A DNA stretch of 5,437 nucleotides from positions 1 to 5,437 of the forward strand of contig JAHWIA010000063.1 in assembly GCA_019322855.1 (NCBI GenBank). The letters are read 5' to 3'. Below, piece by piece: positions 1 through 5,173 of this stretch. The notes below the pieces were generated by a model. The model searched no databases and was not told the DNA's origin. It saw only the letters and a program-made list of their open reading frames with translations. Made by a program: the position numbers and the translations under genes. The stretch's first letter is position 1. Every line of letters starts with the position of its first letter. Source of the stretch: Candidatus Woesearchaeota archaeon (lineage in GTDB: Archaea; Nanobdellota; Nanobdellia; Woesearchaeales; WJKV01).

Positions 1-12
1 TGTTGCCTTGGC

Positions 13-33
13 ACCCCTTTATTTCTTATGGAA
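13..33 (-). repeat. ORB-like repeat copy L1
   Basis: On the minus strand this reads TTCCATAAGAAATAAAGG and ends in a run of four G then T. It agrees with the copy at 5121-5141 at 19 of 21 positions, and an A-rich stretch (plus strand) lies beside both. The order of parts, a TTC...GAAA partial dyad, an A-rich spacer and a G-string, is that of archaeal origin recognition boxes bound by Orc1/Cdc6 (consensus recalled as TTCCANTGGAAAC plus a G-string). The repeat is seen directly; the ORB reading is inferred. It could instead be a site for another winged-helix regulator of tbp or of a gene to the left. Confidence 0.55.
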
Positions 34-98
34 CAAAAAAGGCATAAATGGCCTCTGCTAAGGAATTCGTACATAAACAAGGCCTGAAATATCAGCGA

Positions 99-119
99 TT
101 CCATACGAAATTTAGGTTA
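99..119 (+). repeat. ORB-like repeat copy L2, inverted relative to L1
   Basis: The plus strand reads TTCCATACGAAATTTAGG. It matches copy L1 (read on the minus strand) at 15 of the first 18 positions, but the G-string is reduced to GG followed by TT. It faces L1 in opposite orientation across about 65 bp, with the dyad parts inside and the G ends outside. It lies about 100 bp upstream of the tbp start, so it could act either in replication or as an operator over the tbp promoter. Confidence 0.45.
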
Positions 120-153
120 TATGGTCTAGAAACTATATGTTATAGAACGTACC

Positions 154-197
154 GATTTAAAAACATTTATAAATAAAAAGATATTTCCTTTAAATAT
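154..197 (+). promoter_or_regulatory. tbp promoter region with three TATA-like boxes
   Basis: Three AT-rich boxes lie in series: TTTAAAAA (156-163), TTTATAAAT (166-174) and TTTAAATAT (189-197). The middle box would give a start of transcription near 195-200 and a leader of about 20-25 nt that includes the ribosome-binding site at 208-215. The last box, centred about 28 bp before the ATG, would give a leaderless message. The visible ribosome-binding site favours the middle box. The choice cannot be settled from sequence alone. Confidence 0.55.
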
Positions 198-207
198 CCA
201 CGTTATT

Positions 208-215
208 GGGGGTGG
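208..215 (+). promoter_or_regulatory. Ribosome-binding site deciding the tbp start
   Basis: GGGGGTGG sits here. Its first seven bases match six of seven in GGAGGTG, the complement of the archaeal 16S rRNA 3' end, with five bases before the ATG at 221. It selects ATG 221 over the in-frame TTG at 206, which would place the ribosome-binding site inside the gene. It is the clearest Shine-Dalgarno sequence in the window; mcm, the RPA gene and the SpoIIM gene show none. Confidence 0.65.
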
Positions 216-220
216 CGATA

Positions 221-811
221 ATGGCCAAAGCTAAAGCAAAGAAAAAAGTTGCACCTAAAACAAAAGATGCAAAACCAAAAAAGATCGAGATAGTTAATAT
301 TGTTGTAAGTGGTCAAGTTGATCAGGATAAAATCCCATTGGAAAAGATGGCAGCTACTTTGCCTAACACAGAATACAATCCTGAACAATTCCCAGGTCTT
401 GTTTTAAGAATCAGGGAGCCAAAAACAAGTGCACTTATCTTTAACAGCGGAAAGATTGTTTGCACAGGCGCAAAGAATATGGAAAAAGTAGAGCAGGCAA
501 TGGGAAAGATTGTTGAAGCTCTTAAAAAGATCGGTGTCAATATCAAGAGCAAACCGCAGTACAAGGTCCAGAATATGGTGGCTAGCGGAGACATTGGCAT
601 GGATATCAACCTGAATACTCTCGCGATCAAACTTGAGAACACAGAGTATGAACCAGAACAGTTCCCAGGATTAGTTTATAAGTTGAAAGGAACAAACGCG
701 ACATTCTTATTGTTTACCAACGGACAAATAGTGTGTACTGGAACCAAAAGCAAAGAAGAAGTTGAGGATTCTGTTCAAAAGCTTATAAAGAAGCTTAAGG
801 AAATTAAATAG
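221..811 (+). CDS. tbp: TATA-binding protein (TBP), Lys-rich N-terminal tail
   Basis: A 196-residue general transcription factor that binds and bends the TATA box and recruits TFB and RNA polymerase. The saddle is built of two repeats, about residues 22-110 and 113-196, each with the block EY(N/E)PEQFPGLV and a (V)CTG(A/T)K strand. All four DNA-intercalating phenylalanines are in place (F57, F74, F148, F165), as are the paired DNA-contact residues N26/N118 and T82/T173. E144 and E146 of the second stirrup, which contact TFB in relatives, are kept, so it looks functional. Oddities: residues 1-21 form a lysine/alanine-rich tail, the acidic C-terminal tail common in archaeal TBPs is missing (it ends KKLKEIK), and KGTN replaces the usual EP(K/R) turn in repeat 2. 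The start is fixed by the ribosome-binding site just upstream. A U-rich tract directly after the stop separates it from mcm. An archaeon can hold several TBPs, so this may be one paralogue. Confidence 0.96.
   Translation: MAKAKAKKKVAPKTKDAKPKKIEIVNIVVSGQVDQDKIPLEKMAATLPNTEYNPEQFPGLVLRIREPKTSALIFNSGKIVCTGAKNMEKVEQAMGKIVEALKKIGVNIKSKPQYKVQNMVASGDIGMDINLNTLAIKLENTEYEPEQFPGLVYKLKGTNATFLLFTNGQIVCTGTKSKEEVEDSVQKLIKKLKEIK
782..790 (+). promoter_or_regulatory. Possible mcm TATA box inside the end of tbp
   Basis: CTTATAAAG, preceded by CAAAAG that could serve as a BRE, lies inside the last codons of tbp. A start of transcription about 25 bp downstream falls near 810-812 and would give mcm a leader of about 35 nt. 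The codons here encode KLIKKL, so the box may be a by-product of lysine/isoleucine codons; confidence is low. Confidence 0.3.
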
Positions 812-832
812 TTTTTTATTTTCCCTTTTTTT
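812..832 (+). terminator. U-rich terminator tract after tbp
   Basis: Directly after the tbp stop lies an almost pure pyrimidine stretch: T6, A, T4, C3, T7, then CCC. Archaeal RNA polymerase terminates on runs of U in the transcript without needing a hairpin, and two T-runs of six and seven fit that. The tract lies within the 35-bp gap before mcm, so it would either end the tbp message or lower read-through into mcm. Confidence 0.5.
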
Positions 833-846
833 CCCTGTTCCAGAAA

Positions 847-2856
847 ATGGATGCAAGCACTCAGATAGAACTATTTCAGGATTTTATAGACTCTCATAAC
901 AAAGCAGAACTACTGGATGCTGCTCGAAAAAACGACCAGAGTCTAAGGATAGATTTCTCTGAACTTTCAAAATTCAATATTGAGCTAGCAGAGCTATTGC
1001 TGAACAAACCTGACGATGTTATCAAGGCTGCAGAGCTGGCAATAAGCAAGTTTGACATTGACAAAAAGATCAAGGTGCGTTTCTGTAACCTTCCAAAAAG
1101 CAGTTTGCTATATGTCAGGAATATAAGGAGCGAACACATCGGTAGATTCATCAAGACTATAGGTGTTATAAGGCAAAAGACTGACGTAAGACCGCAAGTG
1201 GTAGGTGCAAAGTTCGAATGCCCTAGCTGCGGGAACATCATAAATGTAAACCAGGATGATAATACATTCAAACAGCCTACAAAATGCGGGTGTGGAAGAA
1301 AAGGTAAGTTTAGATTGATCGAGAAAAAATTGATTGATGCCCAGAAACTAGTCATAGAAGAAGCGCACGAACTGCTGGAAGGCGGTGCGCAGCCTAAAAG
1401 AATCAATGTTTATCTTCATGAAGATCTCACGAGCCCGTGGACAGACAAGCGAACTAATCCAGGTACAAAAGTCATGGTCACAGGCGCGATAAAGGAACTT
1501 CCTATAATAACAAGGAGCGGAAGTCAGTCTGTTCTATTCGATCTTGCACTAATCGGAAATTATATTGAACCTATTGAAGAGGATTTTACAGAGCTATCGA
1601 TCGGTGAAAAAGAATTGAAAGAGATTATCGAACTGTCCAAAGATCCTAAGATCTATGAGAAACTAAAGCTAAGCATCGCACCGTCCATCTTCGGCCATGA
1701 AAAAGTCAAAGAAGCGCTTGTCATGCAATTATTCGGCGGTGTCAGGAAAGTTAGGGACGACGGCGTAATAACAAGAGGGGACATGCACATCTTATTGATT
1801 GGAGATCCGGGCAGCGGTAAAAGCCAGCTGATCAAGAGGATGTCAGTTGTCGCGCCAAAAGCAAGATTCGTGAGCGGTAAAGGCGTTAGTGGCGCAGGAC
1901 TTACTGCCACTGTTGTGAAAGATGAGTTCACTCAAGGCTGGGCATTGGAAGCAGGCGCATTGGTCCTGGCAAATCGCGGTTATTGTATGATTGACGAATT
2001 AGATAAGATGAACAAAGAAGACAGGGACGCGATGCACGAAGGTCTTGAACAGCAATCCATCAGCATCTCAAAGGCAAATATCCAGGCGACTCTCAGGTGC
2101 GAGACAACTGTTTTATCAGCAGCAAATCCTAAATTTGGACGTTTTGATCCATACATGTCAATTCCAGAGCAGATAGAACTGCCTGTTTCCTTGATCAACC
2201 GTTTCGATCTTATATTCGCTGTCAAAGATTTGCCTGATAAGGAAAAAGACAGGACTATGTCCCGTTTCATACTCAAGCTGCATCAAAACATAAAAAATGA
2301 AATGGACGTTCCGATCCGCACTGAGGTTATAAGAAAATACGTTGCTTATGCAAAGCAGACTTGTTTTCCAGTATTAACAGATGACGCATTGCAGGAGATT
2401 GAAGATTATTATGTAAAGATGAGGTCCAGTGGCGCAGATGAAGGAAGCAAGTCCGTCCCTATATCTGCACGACAGCTGGAAGGCATCCTTAGACTGGCAG
2501 AAGCGAGCGCAAGAGTAAGGCTTGCAAAAGAAGTCTCAGTAGAAGATGCACAGCGCGCTATTGTGCTGATGCAATTCTGGTTGTCAGAGCTAGCAATGGA
2601 CAAGGAAACAGGAAAAATCGATATCGACAAGATCGCATCTGGAATATCAACATCTGAAAGACAGAAGATTGTCGGTGTCAGGGAAATCATAATCGAGCTG
2701 GAAAACAAATTAGGTAAAGTCATCCCTACAGAAGACATTGTCAAAGAAGCAGAAGCAAAAGGCATCAATGCTACAAAAGTAGAAGAAAGTATTGAGAAAC
2801 TAAAAAGAAGCGGCGACATCTTTGAACCGAAACCGGGCTTTATTAGCAGGCTTTAA
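847..2856 (+). CDS. mcm: MCM replicative DNA helicase
   Basis: A 669-residue minichromosome maintenance protein, the hexameric ATP-driven 3'-5' helicase of the archaeal replisome. The N-terminal A domain (about 1-100) is followed by an OB domain with a zinc site at C125, C128, C147 and C149. The AAA+ core has Walker A GDPGSGKS (319-326, K325), Walker B MIDELDK (D383, E384), the pre-sensor-1 hairpin lysine K409, sensor 1 N427 in SAANP, the arginine finger R452 in INRFDLIF and sensor 2 R542 in SARQLEG. All catalytic positions are present, and the Walker A site, where many archaeal MCMs carry inteins, is uninterrupted. The C-terminal winged helix (about 605-669) ends SGDIFEPKPGFISRL. Length is normal for the family. 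ATG 847 is the only reasonable start: an in-frame TAA lies at 805 and there is no ribosome-binding site, so initiation may rely on a short leader. The second zinc pair is C-x-C, one residue tighter than the C-x2-C I recall in Methanothermobacter MCM. It lies 46 bp upstream of the RPA-like gene. Confidence 0.97.
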   Translation: MDASTQIELFQDFIDSHNKAELLDAARKNDQSLRIDFSELSKFNIELAELLLNKPDDVIKAAELAISKFDIDKKIKVRFCNLPKSSLLYVRNIRSEHIGRFIKTIGVIRQKTDVRPQVVGAKFECPSCGNIINVNQDDNTFKQPTKCGCGRKGKFRLIEKKLIDAQKLVIEEAHELLEGGAQPKRINVYLHEDLTSPWTDKRTNPGTKVMVTGAIKELPIITRSGSQSVLFDLALIGNYIEPIEEDFTELSIGEKELKEIIELSKDPKIYEKLKLSIAPSIFGHEKVKEALVMQLFGGVRKVRDDGVITRGDMHILLIGDPGSGKSQLIKRMSVVAPKARFVSGKGVSGAGLTATVVKDEFTQGWALEAGALVLANRGYCMIDELDKMNKEDRDAMHEGLEQQSISISKANIQATLRCETTVLSAANPKFGRFDPYMSIPEQIELPVSLINRFDLIFAVKDLPDKEKDRTMSRFILKLHQNIKNEMDVPIRTEVIRKYVAYAKQTCFPVLTDDALQEIEDYYVKMRSSGADEGSKSVPISARQLEGILRLAEASARVRLAKEVSVEDAQRAIVLMQFWLSELAMDKETGKIDIDKIASGISTSERQKIVGVREIIIELENKLGKVIPTEDIVKEAEAKGINATKVEESIEKLKRSGDIFEPKPGFISRL

Positions 2857-2880
2857 ATATAAACAGCAATACTTAAATAT
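2852..2880 (+). promoter_or_regulatory. RPA gene promoter, two candidate TATA boxes
   Basis: TTTAAATATAAA (2852-2863) overlaps the mcm stop codon and is a textbook archaeal TATA box. It would start transcription near 2880-2885, about 20 nt before the ATG. A second box, CTTAAATAT (2872-2880), is centred about 27 bp before the ATG and would give a leaderless transcript. No ribosome-binding site is visible before the ATG, which fits the leaderless option. Either way the RPA gene probably has its own promoter besides any read-through from mcm. Confidence 0.6.
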
Positions 2881-2902
2881 TTTCTATTTTCCTCTTGATT
2901 GA

Positions 2903-3646
2903 ATGGTCCAGACACAATACCAAAGATTTTCTGCAGTTTATGTTCCAATAAGCGAGATCTTCAAGTATGAGTACAAGAAAGGTGTTGCTCAGTTCGATCC
3001 TAACTATCTAGATGCAGGTTGTATGCAGATTTCCAGGGTTTCATTGACAGGTGTTGTCATAGATAACAAGACAGAGAATGGCGGTCCTGCAATCACTATC
3101 GATGATAAGAGTTCTACAATAGAAGTCAGAGAATTCGTAGATCCTTCAAAACAAGAAGGCCCTGTCTTGCTCAATGGTCTTAATATTGGAAATTTGATTA
3201 CTGTTATCGGAAAAATAAAAGAGTTTGGCGGCCAGCGTTATGTGCAGGCTGAAATTGTTAAGAAAACAACAGCAGACTGGCTGAAGTTCAGCCAGACAAA
3301 GGCAAGAATCACAGAATTAAACTTAAAAATAAAGAACAAAGGGAAAAATTTTGTACAGACCCAACAACAACCTGCTCAACAAACACAATCCCAGCAACAA
3401 CAACAAAACCAAACTCAAAATGACACAGAAGAAGAACAGATAATGGACGCGCCTCTAGACAAGATCGTGAACAAGGCAGAAATCATCTGCAAGATAATTG
3501 ACGAAGAAGACAAAGGTTCTGGTGTTCTGATAAAGGACATAATTGAAAAGAGCAATATGGACGATTGTGAGAAGATAATCAATGACTTGCTAGAGAACGG
3601 AGATATCTTTATGGTGCAGCCTGGTAAAGTCAAAGTTCTTAATTAA
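2903..3646 (+). CDS. RPA2/RPA32-like single-stranded DNA-binding protein
   Basis: A 247-residue protein with the architecture of the RPA32 subunit: one OB fold (about 43-120, from ISRVSLTGVVIDN to GKIKEFGGQRYVQAEIVKK), a glutamine-rich linker (about 152-173) and a C-terminal winged helix (about 183-247) ending GDIFMVQPGKVKVLN. The family coats single-stranded DNA in replication and repair, usually as one subunit of a heterotrimer, with the winged helix docking partner proteins. No zinc finger is seen, unlike large RPA subunits. The other subunits are not in the window. The first 40 residues (VYVPISEIFKYEYK and on) are conserved-looking but not assigned to a domain. It follows mcm by 46 bp on the same strand. 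ATG 2903 is the only start that keeps the whole N-terminus; no Shine-Dalgarno is visible. A single-subunit RPA or a COG3390-type RPA-associated protein is the main alternative. Confidence 0.85.
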   Translation: MVQTQYQRFSAVYVPISEIFKYEYKKGVAQFDPNYLDAGCMQISRVSLTGVVIDNKTENGGPAITIDDKSSTIEVREFVDPSKQEGPVLLNGLNIGNLITVIGKIKEFGGQRYVQAEIVKKTTADWLKFSQTKARITELNLKIKNKGKNFVQTQQQPAQQTQSQQQQQNQTQNDTEEEQIMDAPLDKIVNKAEIICKIIDEEDKGSGVLIKDIIEKSNMDDCEKIINDLLENGDIFMVQPGKVKVLN

Positions 3647-3658
3647 CTATCTTTAATT

Positions 3659-4492
3659 CTAAGAAAGTATAGCCACTAAATTAGGCGTGACAAATACCTC
3701 TACTAAAGTCGCGACAAACAGCATTGCGACTGCTATTCCTATCAACTCAGTGCTGTCAAATATTATCTTGAAAAACTTTTTAGAACCAAGATCATGCCTT
3801 ATTATCGCCACTGATATAATGCCGCCTGCAAGAGCTCCTACAAAATAAGCACCCATCTCCAGAATTCCGTGGGGCATGTATCTTACCAAACCAAGTGCCA
3901 GTGCGTGCAGGCCGCTGTACGCAATCAACTTAGTCTTGATGAAATTCCCAATAAAAGCGCCTCCAACAGACGCGTTCCAAGTAAGTATGAAGATTGCGCC
4001 TGCACCATACAAGAATGAAAAGAAGATGCAGAATATGAGCACTTTAATATTGTTCAAGAATATTGAAAAGATGTATTTTGAATACATTGCAGCTCCTCCT
4101 GTGACGTGAGCATTCAAGTTGCTTATTGTATGGAACTGGGTGCTGAACAAAGTATTTGTCAATTGCTCTGGCAATAATACTGCCCATAGTGTGAATGACA
4201 CAAAGAAACCGAGGAACATGAATACCAAAGTCATGACAGTCTTGCTGTGCTCTTTCAATATTCGATGCTGATCTTCATATATGATGTCATATTTCTCCTC
4301 ACACTTGATTGCATAGTAGATGAACGGGAAGCAAGCGAATGCAGTGAAGAATACCATTATCAGGCTAGCCTGGTTCTTGAACAGTATCATACTCAAGATG
4401 ATTGCAACAGAAGAATAAACAAAACCCATTATAAAAATATACTGCGGTTTCCTTCTAATAGTTTCATATCTGATTAAAGACTCTAGCACCAT
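3659..4492 (-). CDS. SpoIIM/DUF95-family integral membrane protein
   Basis: A 277-residue polytopic membrane protein with about six hydrophobic segments (near 17-37, 42-62, 85-107, 148-180, 206-231 and 249-270). It carries the two family signatures: the FLYGAGAIFILTWNASVGGAFIG stretch around 160-182, and YMPHGILEMGAYFVGALAGG around 205-224 with the PHGI(L/F)E core. In Bacillus, SpoIIM joins SpoIID and SpoIIP in peptidoglycan remodelling at engulfment. Archaea lack that pathway and the role of their homologues is unknown to me, so no function is claimed. It converges on the RPA gene with a gap of only 12 bp and no clear terminator between them, and it diverges from the aIF2 beta gene. The ATG at 4492 (minus strand) is preceded by AAGAAAAAA with no ribosome-binding site; the next in-frame ATG (M22) lies inside the first membrane segment, so the long form is preferred. 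Confidence 0.88.
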   Translation of the reverse strand: MVLESLIRYETIRRKPQYIFIMGFVYSSVAIILSMILFKNQASLIMVFFTAFACFPFIYYAIKCEEKYDIIYEDQHRILKEHSKTVMTLVFMFLGFFVSFTLWAVLLPEQLTNTLFSTQFHTISNLNAHVTGGAAMYSKYIFSIFLNNIKVLIFCIFFSFLYGAGAIFILTWNASVGGAFIGNFIKTKLIAYSGLHALALGLVRYMPHGILEMGAYFVGALAGGIISVAIIRHDLGSKKFFKIIFDSTELIGIAVAMLFVATLVEVFVTPNLVAILS

Positions 4493-4545
4493 TTTTTTCT
4501 TACTAATTCACTACTGTTATTTTATTGTCTATATATTAATTAGCC

Positions 4546-4560
4546 AATATAAGCTTTTCG
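4546..4560 (-). promoter_or_regulatory. BRE/TATA promoter of the SpoIIM-like gene
   Basis: On the minus strand this reads CGAAAAGCTTATATT: a purine-rich BRE (CGAAAA) directly followed by a TATA-like CTTATATT. Transcription would start about 25 bp on, near 4520-4525, leaving a leader of about 30 nt. A second AT box (4531-4539) lies closer to the gene but lacks a BRE. Confidence 0.5.
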
Positions 4561-4573
4561 TATTTTTAAGCAT

Positions 4574-4587
4574 AACCTTTATATACT
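4574..4587 (+). promoter_or_regulatory. BRE/TATA promoter of the aIF2 beta gene
   Basis: AACC followed by TTTATATA (4578-4585) is a consensus archaeal BRE/TATA pair. Transcription is expected near 4606-4611, a leader of about 20-25 nt. The leader would begin about at GAAGTGATAA (4609-4618), which resembles GGAGGTGAT but stands some 14 nt from the ATG, rather far for a Shine-Dalgarno. Between the box and the leader, AGAGT (4594-4598) and ACTCT (4604-4608) form a 5-bp inverted repeat of uncertain meaning. Confidence 0.65.
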
Positions 4588-4631
4588 TGATGAAGAGTTT
4601 GATACTCTGAAGTGATAATAATTTCAAAAAA

Positions 4632-5036
4632 ATGTCTTACGAAGAACTATTAAAAAAAGCAAGGCAGGAATTGCCAGAGTCGGTTTTCATCAAGGAACGT
4701 TTCGAAATTCCTAAAGTAAAAGGATTCATCCAAGGAAACAATACTATAGTTGTTAATTTTGTTCAGATTGCAAAAACATTGGGCAGAGAGCCTGAACATC
4801 TTCTGAAATTTGTTTTGAAAGAGATTGCAGCTCCTGGCAAACTTGATGGACAAAGACTTATCATTGGCAGTAAGATATCTGCGAGTCTGATCAATCAAAA
4901 GATCAAGCTTTATGCAAATACTTATGTCCTTTGTCCTGAATGCGGCAAGCCAGATACTAAACTGATCAAAGAAAAGACAGTCAGCTCTTTGAAATGTGCT
5001 GCTTGCGGCGCAAAACATCCTGTAAGACTTATTTAA
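4632..5036 (+). CDS. Translation initiation factor aIF2, beta subunit
   Basis: A 134-residue beta subunit of the heterotrimeric GTP-binding factor aIF2, which carries methionyl initiator tRNA to the small ribosomal subunit. The N-terminal helix SYEELLKKARQELPE (2-16) is the family's gamma-subunit docking helix. A central alpha/beta domain (about 36-95) contains NFVQIAKTLGREPEHLLKFV and KLDGQRLIIGSKIS. The C-terminal zinc ribbon has C101-x2-C104 and C122-x2-C125 and ends at residue 134. Length and domain order are typical and nothing is missing. A relative, eIF5/aIF5-type protein, shares the fold, but the short length and N-terminal helix favour aIF2 beta. Its promoter is divergent from the SpoIIM-like gene. 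No gene follows on this strand before the window ends. Confidence 0.95.
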   Translation: MSYEELLKKARQELPESVFIKERFEIPKVKGFIQGNNTIVVNFVQIAKTLGREPEHLLKFVLKEIAAPGKLDGQRLIIGSKISASLINQKIKLYANTYVLCPECGKPDTKLIKEKTVSSLKCAACGAKHPVRLI

Positions 5037-5058
5037 CTTGATTCTAGGTCATTTTGAG

Positions 5059-5071
5059 CTCCAAAGGAAAT
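5059..5071 (+). repeat. ORB-like dyad R1 without G-string
   Basis: CTCCAAAGGAAAT on the plus strand agrees with TTCCATAAGAAAT, the dyad part of copy L1, at 10 of 13 positions, and contains a small perfect palindrome TCC-AAA-GGA. No G-string follows (TCTGACAG instead). It is inverted relative to copy R2 with only 8 bp between. It is short enough that chance remains possible. Confidence 0.3.
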
Positions 5072-5079
5072 TCTGACAG

Positions 5080-5097
5080 ACCTTTATTTCTTATGAA
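5080..5097 (-). repeat. ORB-like repeat copy R2, shortened G-string
   Basis: On the minus strand this reads TTCATAAGAAATAAAGGT. The core ATAAGAAATAAAGG is identical to copy L1, but the G-run is two instead of four. It lies 43 bp, close to four helical turns, from copy R3 in the same orientation, so proteins bound at both would sit on about the same face of the DNA. Confidence 0.5.
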
Positions 5098-5120
5098 GCT
5101 GATATTTGCATTTGAGAGTG

Positions 5121-5141
5121 ACCCCTGTATTTCTTATAGAA
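5121..5141 (-). repeat. ORB-like repeat copy R3, full G-string
   Basis: On the minus strand this reads TTCTATAAGAAATACAGG and ends in four G then T. Nineteen of 21 positions are the same as in copy L1 nearly 5.1 kb away, and an A-rich stretch (plus strand) lies beside both. A long shared core with a G-string at two distant non-coding places is hard to explain by chance. The origin-recognition-box reading rests on resemblance to the recalled consensus. Confidence 0.55.
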
Positions 5142-5166
5142 AAAAGAAATTGATGGTAAGGTGTCT

Positions 5167-5173
5167 TCTTTTT
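5167..5173 (+). terminator. Possible U-run terminator downstream of aIF2 beta gene
   Basis: TCTTTTT is the first run of five T after the aIF2 beta stop, about 130 bp downstream. It could end the message, but a short T-run in AT-rich DNA is weak evidence, and the repeats between would then lie in the 3' untranslated region. Confidence 0.2.

Noticed and set aside
28..87. A 19-codon reading frame starting MEQKRHKW
   Set aside because: Its ATG is part of repeat copy L1, as in copy R2; it is short, lacks a ribosome-binding site and has no family likeness.
208..215. GGGGGTGG as a G-string of another recognition box
   Set aside because: The bases upstream (CCACGTTATT) do not form the dyad, and its placement before the tbp ATG fits a ribosome-binding site.
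203..642. Minus-strand frames opposite tbp
   Set aside because: The plus-strand frame encodes a complete TBP with all key residues; the opposite frames have biased, signal-poor translations.
2326..2340. TTATAAGAAAATACG inside mcm, resembling the repeat core
   Set aside because: It is part of the conserved coding sequence, lacks the G-string and matches poorly outside the A-rich centre.
3647..3658. Terminator between the convergent RPA and SpoIIM-like genes
   Set aside because: The 12-bp gap has no run of four T on either strand and no hairpin; termination may take place inside the opposing gene.
3876..4477. Two plus-strand reading frames (3876-4109 and 4247-4477) within the SpoIIM-like gene
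   Set aside because: They are antisense shadows of a well-supported membrane protein and have no promoter or ribosome-binding site.
5080..5141. Repeats R2 and R3 as a CRISPR array or C/D-box RNA
   Set aside because: There are only two copies at 43-bp spacing, the copies are not identical, and one copy lies 5 kb away. The CTGA and TGATG fragments do not form ordered C and D boxes.
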